From Myxococcales bacterium (GTDB lineage Bacteria; Myxococcota_A; Polyangia; Polyangiales; Polyangiaceae), in NCBI GenBank assembly GCA_004193285.1, contig SECP01000002.1:248001-312000 (forward strand): a stretch of 64,000 nt of DNA. Direction: 5' to 3'. Under the pieces are notes generated by a model. The model saw only the letters and a list, made by a program, of their open reading frames with translations, was not told where the DNA came from and did no database searches. Positions 43,197 through 50,846 of this stretch are shown piece after piece. Every line of letters starts with the position of its first letter. The stretch's first letter is position 1. The position numbers and the translations under genes were made by a program.

Positions 43197-44348
43197 TCAG
43201 TACTTGGAGAAGACTTGCCAGGTCATGTTCCCGGCAAACTTCGGCCAGCCGTGGTTCGTGTTGTTGTAGGTCGGGTCGGTGTGCTGACACCAGTAGAGCG
43301 GGTACTTCGCGTCGCAACCTTGGTAGGCCACGCAGTTGGATTGCGCGTCCGTGTAGCCCTCCACGGGCGTGGTCATGGTGCCGCAGTGGTTGAGCGCAGC
43401 GTAGAAATCACGCGTCTTGGGGCCGTTCTCGGTGCCGACCTGGTTGTCGTTTTTGCCGTGGATGATCACGGCCGCCACCTGACCCGTGCAATTGCGGCTG
43501 CCGGCGTTGAGCGGGTACTCCGGGACGTTCTTCGTGGCGCACGGCGCGATGGCGCGCAGCTTGTCCGCGTGCTCACAGCCGAGGATGCTGGAGAAGTCAC
43601 CACCTGAGCTCTCGCCGGCCGCAAAGGCGCGCGCCTTGTCCACGCAGTAGTCGGCGGTTACCTTTTCGTACAGAGGCGCGAAGAACGGCACGTCCGAAGC
43701 GAGCCAGCCGCTGCTGTTGCTGGCGGACGCGGGATAGACGCGAATGGTCGCGTCCTTGGCGCCGTTGGACTCGTACCCTGCGTTCTTCTCTGCCCAATCG
43801 ATGGGATTGCCCGTGGGGTGGAAGACGAAGAGCACCGGGTACGGCTTCTTCGAGTCGTATTGGGCCGGCAACTTCACGTAGTACTTGTGATTGGAGACCG
43901 TGAGCGGAGACCCGGCGCTCCCGACTTGCCCGGGAGCCTTGTCGCAACCAGCGCTCGGCTGCGGCGCGCTACCGTTGGAGCCGCCCGCCCCGCTGCCGGC
44001 GCTGCCTGCGCTCCCGCCCGTCGCCCCACCGGCTCCGCCGGTTGCGGTTCCACCCGCTCCAGCTCCGCCGACTGCGGTGCCACCGGCGCCGCCGGCGCCG
44101 CCCGTAGCTTGTCCACCCGATCCGCCGCTGGACGAGGTGCCGCCAGCGCCGCTCCCGGAGGCGGCAGGTTGCCCTGCCGAGCTCGCGCTGGAACCAGCGG
44201 TAGCGAACGAGCCGCCGCTACCATTGGTGCCCGCGGAGCTCTGACCGGAGCCGGAGGCGCCCGCATTGCCTTGAGGGCCAGGTTCGTCCGTGGACGAACA
44301 GGCCAACGCGGTGAGCAGCACGCCAGTGACGATGAACGACGCTCTCAT
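43197..44348 (-). CDS. CE1/PHB-depolymerase-like esterase lipoprotein
   Basis: A 383-residue predicted lipoprotein (signal ending LTALAC; ATG 44348). A Gly/Ser/Ala linker spans about 25-130. The alpha/beta-hydrolase domain starts YYVKLPAQYDSKKPYPVLFVFHP, as in feruloyl esterases and LpqC/PhaZ-like enzymes. The nucleophile is Ser247 in AAGESSGG; Asp in HGKNDNQVG and His in NHGWPKF complete a triad. Six or more Cys suggest disulfides. Feruloyl/acetyl esterase activity on plant cell walls is the likely job given the adjacent GDSL hydrolase, with which it is convergent. Confidence 0.88.
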   Translation of the reverse strand: MRASFIVTGVLLTALACSSTDEPGPQGNAGASGSGQSSAGTNGSGGSFATAGSSASSAGQPAASGSGAGGTSSSGGSGGQATGGAGGAGGTAVGGAGAGGTATGGAGGATGGSAGSAGSGAGGSNGSAPQPSAGCDKAPGQVGSAGSPLTVSNHKYYVKLPAQYDSKKPYPVLFVFHPTGNPIDWAEKNAGYESNGAKDATIRVYPASASNSSGWLASDVPFFAPLYEKVTADYCVDKARAFAAGESSGGDFSSILGCEHADKLRAIAPCATKNVPEYPLNAGSRNCTGQVAAVIIHGKNDNQVGTENGPKTRDFYAALNHCGTMTTPVEGYTDAQSNCVAYQGCDAKYPLYWCQHTDPTYNNTNHGWPKFAGNMTWQVFSKY

Positions 44349-44881
44349 GAGGGGGAACTCGATCGCCGGCGCCCGCCCGAGCGTGAAATCGGCTGAGGGA
44401 TCGGTCCCGTGAGGGCGCCCGAGCAGCGGCGCCGGCTTGGCATCCGTAGCAAGCCGGGCCTGCCGCCGGGAGATGAGCTTTTGCGCGCTGCCCGATTGAA
44501 CGATTCCGCCGGAGCGAGCACCGCGCGATGACAAAAAGCACAGCCGCTTGGACGCGCCGCGCGGGCGGGATTCGCACCAGCTCACGGCCACTCGAACGAT
44601 TAAGAAGCTCATCGACATCCATGCTCCCAAAGTTGGACGATTCACGCGTTCACCGCCGGCGGGCACCGCGTGCGGTTCGATGAAGCTCCATCGTGGAGCT
44701 CAACGCGTTGGCAGTGGGGCCGCGCGTACGCTTCCGTCACGAGAACGGAGAGGGCGCGAAAAAAGCCAAAAGAGCGCCAGAGCTGGCATTTTCTTGCGTT
44801 GCCGTCGTTCGGTCTCGGCTCGCTGCTCAGCGACGGAGCTGGCGACGCCCCCGCTACCGATTCATTCGGCGGCCGCGCGAC
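44349..44881. other. 533-bp stretch with no supported gene
   Basis: Divergent side of the esterase gene and the 3' side of the GST gene. Short open frames exist in several phases, but none has a convincing start, domain or codon pattern. The esterase promoter must lie near 44349-44450. I see no strong repeat or hairpin. Confidence 0.4.
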
Positions 44882-45520
44882 TCAAGCGCCTTGAACGCGT
44901 GCGTCGTAGGCGGCGACCGTCCTCTTCCACGCCGGGCGCTCGGTGCACCGCGCACGGTAGGAGACGAGGTTCGGGTAAGGCTCTAGCATCTCCTCCGGCG
45001 TTCCCGCGTCCAGCACGTGGGTCATGAGGATATCGGCGACGGTGAGCTCGTCGGTCGCGATGAACTGGCGATGGTTCAGCCAGCCGTCGAGCTCCTTCAA
45101 GCGCATCTCGGCCCAGCTGCGCAGCGCCTCGCTCGGCTTGCTGCCCTTGCCGCCGCTGAGGTTGACGAACCACAGCGACAGCACCGGCACCTCGATGGTG
45201 GTGAGGGCGGTGAAGCACCAGCGAAGGACCTGCGCTTCGCCGGCGAGGTCCGTGGGGATGAGCTTGCCGCTCTTGCGAGCGAGGTACAAAAGTATCGCGC
45301 CCGACTCGGACACCACGACTCCGTCGTCGTCGATGACAGGAATTTGGCCGAACGGATTGAGAGCGCGGTAGGCGGGCGAATCCAGATCGTGCTTGGGGTG
45401 GTCCATCCCGACGATGTCGTAGGGGAGTCCCAGCTCCTCGAGCGCCCACAGCACGCGCAAGTCACGCGTGTTGCCGCGCGCGCCCTCGTTCACCCGAGCA
45501 AAGCCGTACAGCTTGAGCAT
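44882..45520 (-). CDS. Glutathione S-transferase family protein
   Basis: A 212-residue GST. The N-terminal thioredoxin-like domain (MLKLYGFARVNEGARGNTRDLRVLWALEELGLPYDIV, residues 1-37) carries NPFGQIPVIDDDGVVVSESGAILLYLA with the cis-Pro and the glutathione-binding E-S pair. The helical C-domain has FIATDELTVADILMTHVLD, the N-capping box. An insert RVNEGARGN in the first loop is unusual and may affect the catalytic Ser/Cys position. Likely a detoxification enzyme. The ATG at 45520 gives the normal GST length. Confidence 0.93.
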   Translation of the reverse strand: MLKLYGFARVNEGARGNTRDLRVLWALEELGLPYDIVGMDHPKHDLDSPAYRALNPFGQIPVIDDDGVVVSESGAILLYLARKSGKLIPTDLAGEAQVLRWCFTALTTIEVPVLSLWFVNLSGGKGSKPSEALRSWAEMRLKELDGWLNHRQFIATDELTVADILMTHVLDAGTPEEMLEPYPNLVSYRARCTERPAWKRTVAAYDARVQGA

Positions 45521-45621
45521 GCGCGGCAGACTAGCGCGGGCGATTGCGGGTGGGGGCCGCCTTTGCAACTGCGAAAAACGTCCGGCCGCCTGGGCCCACC
45601 ACGTGCTACCCAGGACGCCCC

Positions 45622-46911
45622 ATGCAAGCGCAGCCCGAGGCAGAGCGCCCCGTCAACTCGCCACGACGGGTGCTCCTGGCCAGCTTGATCGGCACGACGA
45701 TCGAGTTCTTCGACTTCTATATTTATGCGACGGCAGCGGTGCTGGTCTTCCCGAAGCTGTTCTTCCCCTCCAGCGACCCGGCTTCGGCGACTCTGCAGTC
45801 GCTCGCGACGTTCGCGCTCGCCTTCTTTGCGCGGCCCCTCGGCTCCGCGCTGTTCGGACACTTCGGCGACCGCGTGGGCCGCAAGGCAACCCTCGTGGCC
45901 GCGCTGCTCACGATGGGCCTCTCCACCGTCGCGATTGGGCTGCTCCCGAGCTACGAGTCGATTGGCGTGGCCGCGCCGCTGCTCTTGGCGCTCTGCCGCT
46001 TCGGTCAAGGGCTGGGCCTCGGAGGCGAGTGGGGCGGCGCGGTGCTGCTCGCCACCGAGAACGCTCCGCCCGGCAAAGAGGCGCTCTACGGCATGTTCCC
46101 CCAGCTGGGCGCGCCGATCGGCTTCCTGTGCTCCACCGGCATCTTTTTGGTGCTGACCGAGACGCTGAACGACGCACAGTTCTTCTCTTACGGCTTTCGG
46201 ATTCCGTTCATCGCCAGCTCCTTGCTGGTCTTCGTAGGCCTCTACATTCGCTTGAAGCTGCACGAAACGCCGGCCTTTCAGCGCGCGATCCAGAACGATG
46301 AGCGGGTGCGCATCCCGTTCGTGAGCGTGATCGTCAATCACCCGCGCGAGCTGCTGCTCGGCACCTTCGCGGCCGTCGCCACGTTCGTGCTGTTTTACTT
46401 GATGACCGTCTTCACCCTCAGCTGGGGCACCTCCGCCCTCGGCTACTCGCGTACGGAGTTCTTGTCGCTCCAGATGATTGGGGTGCTCTTTTTCGGGCTC
46501 ACGATCCCCGTCTCGGCGCTGCTGGCGGACAAGCGCGGGCGCTGGGGCATGCTGCTGGCGGCGACGGTCGCGATCATCGTCTTCGGTTTGATCTTCGCGC
46601 CGCTATTCGGCTCTGGCTCACGCCTCGGCGTGCTCGCGCTGCTCACGCTCGGCTTGGGTCTAATGGGCCTGACTTACGGGCCGATCGGGACCGCACTGGC
46701 GGGCTTGTTCCCCACCGCGGTGCGCTACACGGGCGCGTCGCTCACGTTCAACCTAGCCGGCATCGTGGGCGCGTCCCTCGCGCCTTACGCCGCGACTTGG
46801 CTGGCGCGCCATCATGGTCTGCAAGCAGTGGGCTACTACCTCTCACTCTCTGCGTTCGTGTCGCTGCTCGCACTCTGGGCGATCCGCTCCAGCGCGGCGG
46901 GTCGCGCGTAG
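45622..46911 (+). CDS. MFS transporter of the metabolite:H+ symporter (MHS) type
   Basis: A 429-residue, 12-helix major-facilitator protein. Helix 1 SLIGTTIEFFDFYIYATAAVLVFPKLFFP and the loop FGHFGDRVGRKATL (MFS motif A) are typical of the MHS group (proline/betaine, shikimate, alpha-ketoglutarate carriers), as is LCRFGQGLGLGGEWGGAVLLATENAP. The substrate is probably an organic acid or zwitterion, which cannot be chosen from sequence. The ATG at 45622 is used. The two flanking genes (GST and kinase) are on the other strand, so it is a single-gene unit. Confidence 0.95.
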   Translation: MQAQPEAERPVNSPRRVLLASLIGTTIEFFDFYIYATAAVLVFPKLFFPSSDPASATLQSLATFALAFFARPLGSALFGHFGDRVGRKATLVAALLTMGLSTVAIGLLPSYESIGVAAPLLLALCRFGQGLGLGGEWGGAVLLATENAPPGKEALYGMFPQLGAPIGFLCSTGIFLVLTETLNDAQFFSYGFRIPFIASSLLVFVGLYIRLKLHETPAFQRAIQNDERVRIPFVSVIVNHPRELLLGTFAAVATFVLFYLMTVFTLSWGTSALGYSRTEFLSLQMIGVLFFGLTIPVSALLADKRGRWGMLLAATVAIIVFGLIFAPLFGSGSRLGVLALLTLGLGLMGLTYGPIGTALAGLFPTAVRYTGASLTFNLAGIVGASLAPYAATWLARHHGLQAVGYYLSLSAFVSLLALWAIRSSAAGRA

Positions 46912-46933
46912 CGCACGCACGCGGAACAATGCG

Positions 46934-48415
46934 TTAGAAGGGCAGCTGGGGCGGCGGCTTACGAGTCGCGGGCTGGGAGCGCTTGGGCGGAGCGGAGCGC
47001 AGCGCTGGCGCGGCTGGCGTCAGGTTGCTCGCCTCGCTCGGGCGGTTCATCGGCTCACTCGTCTGCGGCGCGGGCGCGGGCGCGGGTGCGGGCGCGGCCC
47101 CGACGTGCGCCCGCGGGGCGTGGTTGCGCTGGGCCCGGGCGCGCGGGGAAGCGGAGCCAGAGCGCTCGACCGCAGCTGGGCTCGCGGCCTTGACCGAAGT
47201 GCGCGCGGAGTCGGTCCAGGCCAGGCTGCAGCTGAAGACGAGCAGGCCGAGAGCGGCAATCAGCGGGCGGGGGCGGGGGCGCGGTCGACGGACTGCCACT
47301 TCCGACGGCGGCGATGCCGCGGGCGCGAGCGGCGGTTGCGAGGTGAACCAGCGCTGCTCGGGGTCCGTGTCGTCGTGCTCGGGAACGCACTCGCTCGGCG
47401 GACCGCACGGCACCGTCACGCGCGCTGCGGGCAGCAGCCACTTCGCCGCGAGCGGCGTGCCGCACACGTCCTCGGCGATGCCTTGCTGCAAGAGCCAGCG
47501 CGCGAGCGCTCGACCCAAGTCCCGAATCGACTGAGGACGGTCCAGGAGGTCCTTGCTCAGCCCCCAGCGCAGGATGTCTCGGAGGCCAGCGTCGATGCTG
47601 GCGTCCTCGGCGATGGCCGCGGGCGGCTCACGCAAGATGGCGTCCATGACTGCGCGCTTGTCAGGCCCCGTAAAGGGCGCATTGCCGGTGACCGCCTTGT
47701 AGAGCACCACGGTCAGCGACCAAGTGTCCGTGCGGGGGTCGACCTCCTCGCCCGCTACTTGCTCGGGAGACATGTAGTGCGGGCTGCCGAGCACCACTCC
47801 GTCTTCCGTGAGCTTGGGGTACGAGGGCCCGCCGTAGCCCAGCTTGGCGATGCCGAAGTCCAGCAGCTTGGGCAGTACTTGCTCACCATCCGTCGAGAGG
47901 AAGACGTTCTCCGGCTTCAGGTCTCGATGAACGACGCCTTTGGCGTGCGCGTGCGCGAGCGCGTCCGCGATGGGCAAGAGCAGCTGCACGGCCCGCACCG
48001 GGTCCAGCGGGCCGCGCGCCAGCGCGTTCGCGAGGGTCTGCCCCGTAAGCAATTCCATCACGATGAACGGATCGCCGGCTTCCGTCACCGCGACGTCGAA
48101 GATGCGCACGATGCTCGGATGCAACAAGCGGGCGGCGGCGCGCGCTTCGAGCCGCAGACGCTCCGCCAGACGGTGGCGATGGCGGCCGCTCCGCAGGAGC
48201 TTGATCGCGACCGGCAGCTCGAGCTCGCGATTGTAAGCACTCCAAACGAAGCCCATGCCGCCTTCGCCCAGCAACATCTCCAGCCGGTACTTGTCGGCCA
48301 AGAGCGAGCCCCGGCCGATCGGCGACAGCCCCGTCTCTCGCAGAGTGATCGGGCCGCTCGCTTCCGACGTAGTCCGTTGTGGTGCAGTCCCCATGGCGAA
48401 GGCACGAGCAGGCAT
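46934..48415 (-). CDS. Ser/Thr protein kinase (third) with C-terminal TM and Pro-rich tail
   Basis: A Hanks-type kinase of about 493 residues. The domain (about 42-300) has LLGEGGMGFVWSAYNRELELPVAIKLL, the catalytic loop VVHRDLKPENVFL, DFGIAK and MSPEQV, so it is catalytically complete. A Cys-containing linker (GTPLAAKWLLPAARVTVPCGPPSECVPE) is followed by a TM helix near 395-415 and a basic Ala/Pro-rich tail. It lacks the PPYYFS...TYKPEC ending of the two galactan-locus kinases, so it belongs to a different subgroup. Starts at 48415 or 48394 are both possible. Confidence 0.92.
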   Translation of the reverse strand: MPARAFAMGTAPQRTTSEASGPITLRETGLSPIGRGSLLADKYRLEMLLGEGGMGFVWSAYNRELELPVAIKLLRSGRHRHRLAERLRLEARAAARLLHPSIVRIFDVAVTEAGDPFIVMELLTGQTLANALARGPLDPVRAVQLLLPIADALAHAHAKGVVHRDLKPENVFLSTDGEQVLPKLLDFGIAKLGYGGPSYPKLTEDGVVLGSPHYMSPEQVAGEEVDPRTDTWSLTVVLYKAVTGNAPFTGPDKRAVMDAILREPPAAIAEDASIDAGLRDILRWGLSKDLLDRPQSIRDLGRALARWLLQQGIAEDVCGTPLAAKWLLPAARVTVPCGPPSECVPEHDDTDPEQRWFTSQPPLAPAASPPSEVAVRRPRPRPRPLIAALGLLVFSCSLAWTDSARTSVKAASPAAVERSGSASPRARAQRNHAPRAHVGAAPAPAPAPAPQTSEPMNRPSEASNLTPAAPALRSAPPKRSQPATRKPPPQLPF

Positions 48416-48885
48416 GCCGTGTAGAAAACGGTGCAAGATTCAAGCCCCTGCATACGATGTTTGAGATCGCACGCTAACGCGCGCGTTCCCGCGAAAGTCT
48501 CATTCCGAGCGTGCTCGCGGTCGAGACTATCCGCCTCGGGCGCGGCACTTGGCGACTCGCTAGCGCAGCGCGATAGCGGTCGGTCCTGGTGCGACAACCG
48601 AACATTCTGTGGGCGCGAAGACCCCATGCACCGCGACGAGCGCGGCCCGCAAAAATCACCCTCAGGAGTTACGATTCGAGTGCTGCAGGGCGCGTCGCCG
48701 AGCCGGAGAGGAGCCGCCCCGCTCGAGCCTCGGTTCCGGCGCCAGCCCCTGCTCCGGCAGGGGCGCCAACGACACCGGCCGCGCGGGCAGGCGCAGGCGC
48801 AGGCGCGGGCCCGTGCTGGTACCGGTTCGGCTCGGGACGGCTCCGTCCTCGCGGCTTTTGCTGCAGCTTACCCTTCAGCTGCTAT
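48416..48885. other. 470-bp divergent region, no firm gene
   Basis: Lies between the kinase start and the acyltransferase start on the other strand, so it should hold both promoters. An open frame in phase with the acyltransferase runs upstream to about 48589, but its translation is Arg/Ala/Pro-rich and unlike the family, so I treat it as non-coding. A small GGCGCA-like run occurs near 48787-48804. Confidence 0.4.
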
Positions 48886-49671
48886 ATGGTGCGCGCCGTG
48901 CTCACCTGGCTCAGAGCCCTGATCAACGCCTTGATCTTCCCACTGTGGACCGCACTGTGCGTTAGCGCCGCGCTCCTCATCGGCTTGGTCCTTCGTGACT
49001 CGAGCCTGTTTTACCGTTGGCAACGGGGCTGGGCACGCGGCCTGTACCGCCTGTGCGGCATCGAGCTGGAGGTGCAAGGCGCGGAGCACATGAGCCCGAG
49101 CGGCGCCTACGTCATCATCGCCAATCACGGGAGCTACATGGACATCGCGGCGCTGTTCGCCTCTTTGCCCAAGTTGCCGCAGTTCATGGCGAAGCGCGAG
49201 CTGTCGCGCATTCCGTTTTTGGGCGCCGCCCTGCGCTCCGGCCGGCACATCTTGGTGGATCGCGGCAACCACGCCAGCGCCAAGAGCTCGCTGGACACCG
49301 CGGCCGAGAGCCTGAAGGCCGGCGCCGCCATCTTGGTCTTCCCCGAGGGGACGCGCAGCACTTCCGCCAGCATCGGTCGCTTCAAGACGGGCGCTTTCCG
49401 TCTCGCCAAGCTGGGAGAGGTGCAAATCCTTCCGGTCGGGATCAACGGCACGCGGCAAGTCCTGCCCAAGCACGGGCGCGTGATTCGCCCCCATCGCGTG
49501 GCCGTGCGCATCGGTCCCCCGCTCTCGGTCGCGGAGGTGCAAGCCACGTCGCTGAACGAGCTGAGCGAGCGGACGCGCGCGCTGCTTTCGGAGCTGGCCG
49601 GCCTGCCTCTCGCCACCGAGAGCGGGTCGGCGAGCGGCGTCGAGCCGCGCCAGGCGGCAGCGCCCGGCTAG
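48886..49671 (+). CDS. plsC: 1-acyl-sn-glycerol-3-phosphate acyltransferase (PlsC family)
   Basis: A 261-residue membrane acyltransferase that converts lysophosphatidate to phosphatidate in phospholipid synthesis. The N-terminus has one or two hydrophobic helices (ALINALIFPLWTALCVSAALLIGLVL). Catalytic block I is IIANHGSYMDIAAL (NHx4D), and block III is LVFPEGTRSTS. Intermediate blocks MAKRELSRIPFLG and VGINGTRQVLPK fit the family. The ATG at 48886 is chosen because it begins the hydrophobic region. The gene symbol is by family; other PlsC paralogues may exist in the genome. Confidence 0.93.
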   Translation: MVRAVLTWLRALINALIFPLWTALCVSAALLIGLVLRDSSLFYRWQRGWARGLYRLCGIELEVQGAEHMSPSGAYVIIANHGSYMDIAALFASLPKLPQFMAKRELSRIPFLGAALRSGRHILVDRGNHASAKSSLDTAAESLKAGAAILVFPEGTRSTSASIGRFKTGAFRLAKLGEVQILPVGINGTRQVLPKHGRVIRPHRVAVRIGPPLSVAEVQATSLNELSERTRALLSELAGLPLATESGSASGVEPRQAAAPG

Positions 49672-49816
49672 CAGCGCGTGACGGCCCGCCGAGGCAAGTC
49701 GTGCCCGGGCTCGCTTCGCGTCACGAGAAGCCTTCAGGCTCGAACCAGGACGAAGCAGAGGTCGTGCCGCGGTGGGACCAACGTCGGTGGCCCCACCCGC
49801 TCAGCGGCTCTTGGCT

Positions 49817-50737
49817 CTACGTCGCAATGACGGAGAAAGGCAGAGGATTCGGGGCAGCGCCGCACTCGTCGTCGATCACGTCGATGAAGTAGAGGTCTTG
49901 CGCGTCGTCCGAGAGCTGGATGTCGTCCGGGAAAGTGCACGTGATGCTGGTGTCCGATTGGGACTCCAGATCGACGTCGCACTGCCAGTAGCGGCCGTCT
50001 TTGGCGCGCACGCCCCGCACCTGGGCGGTAGCGAGGTGTTCGCCTTGGATCACCATCACGCCGCCGGGAGTCACCTGTTCGGTGATGCTGTCGACCACGG
50101 GGCCCTGCCCTTCGTTGATTTCGACCGCGAGGACCTGCTCGCCGCTCGTCGTGGGGCAGGTGAGGCTCAAGCCGTAGGAGCCGGGAGCGGCGTCGCTCGG
50201 TACCTCGAAGGAGAGCCGAACGCCGCCATCGAAGTCGTACTCGCCGAGCACCGCCACCGAAAGCTCCGCCGCGCTCGTGGAAACGCCGCAGCACTCGAAC
50301 GTGCCGGAAGCGTCGTCCACGTTGAAAAACGCGCGCGCCACGCCGCCCCGGCAGCCCTGATAGATGGCCTCGCTAGCCACATCGAGCCCGGTCACACTGC
50401 CGGTTGGCGCGCACTCGCTGACGGGCGCACCACCGCTGCCCTCGTCACCACCGCTACCCGCACCACCGCTACCGGCCGCGGACGGTTCGCCCGCGGCGCC
50501 GGCACCGCTGCTACCCGGAAAGCCGCCCGCTGCTGGCGCCCCCGCCTCGCTCGGCGCGCCCCCCGCCGAGTCAGCACCGCCGCCGTTGGGCGCGCCCGCC
50601 TCCGAGGAGCCTGCGGCGCCGGCGTCGCCGGGAAGCGTCGTTTTTTTGTCGTCGTCCGAGCCGCAAGCGAGGGCGAGGGGCAGGGCGGAACCGCTCAAGA
50701 TAAGAATTCTCAACGCACGATGAGCAGAAAGCAGCAT
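49817..50737 (-). CDS. Lipoprotein with IPT/TIG-like beta domain
   Basis: A 306-residue predicted lipoprotein (signal ending LALAC). The Gly/Ser/Ala linker spans about 30-105. The remaining 200 residues are beta-rich with six or more Cys (for example FECCGVS, YGLSLTCPTT, WQCDVD, ITCTFPDD). The segment VDSITEQVTPGGVMVIQGEHLATAQVRGVRAKDG matches the IPT/TIG Ig-like pattern (P-x-x-G-G ... I-x-G-x-x-L). Possibly a surface adhesin-like or receptor component. It is divergent from the sigma-54 activator gene with 109 bp between starts. Confidence 0.75.
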   Translation of the reverse strand: MLLSAHRALRILILSGSALPLALACGSDDDKKTTLPGDAGAAGSSEAGAPNGGGADSAGGAPSEAGAPAAGGFPGSSGAGAAGEPSAAGSGGAGSGGDEGSGGAPVSECAPTGSVTGLDVASEAIYQGCRGGVARAFFNVDDASGTFECCGVSTSAAELSVAVLGEYDFDGGVRLSFEVPSDAAPGSYGLSLTCPTTSGEQVLAVEINEGQGPVVDSITEQVTPGGVMVIQGEHLATAQVRGVRAKDGRYWQCDVDLESQSDTSITCTFPDDIQLSDDAQDLYFIDVIDDECGAAPNPLPFSVIAT

Positions 50738-50846
50738 GCGCCGAGCATAGCGACTGCCCGTGCCCGCTCAAGCGAGCGCGTGCGTGAACGGCCAGCGGTC
50801 CGAGCAAGCTCCCGCGCTTTGACTGGGTGTAGTCTGGGCGCAGGTC

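Noticed and set aside
46814..48424. A 536-codon plus-strand open frame across the third kinase
   Set aside because: Opposite strand shows complete kinase motifs; the plus product is Arg/Ala-rich without domains.
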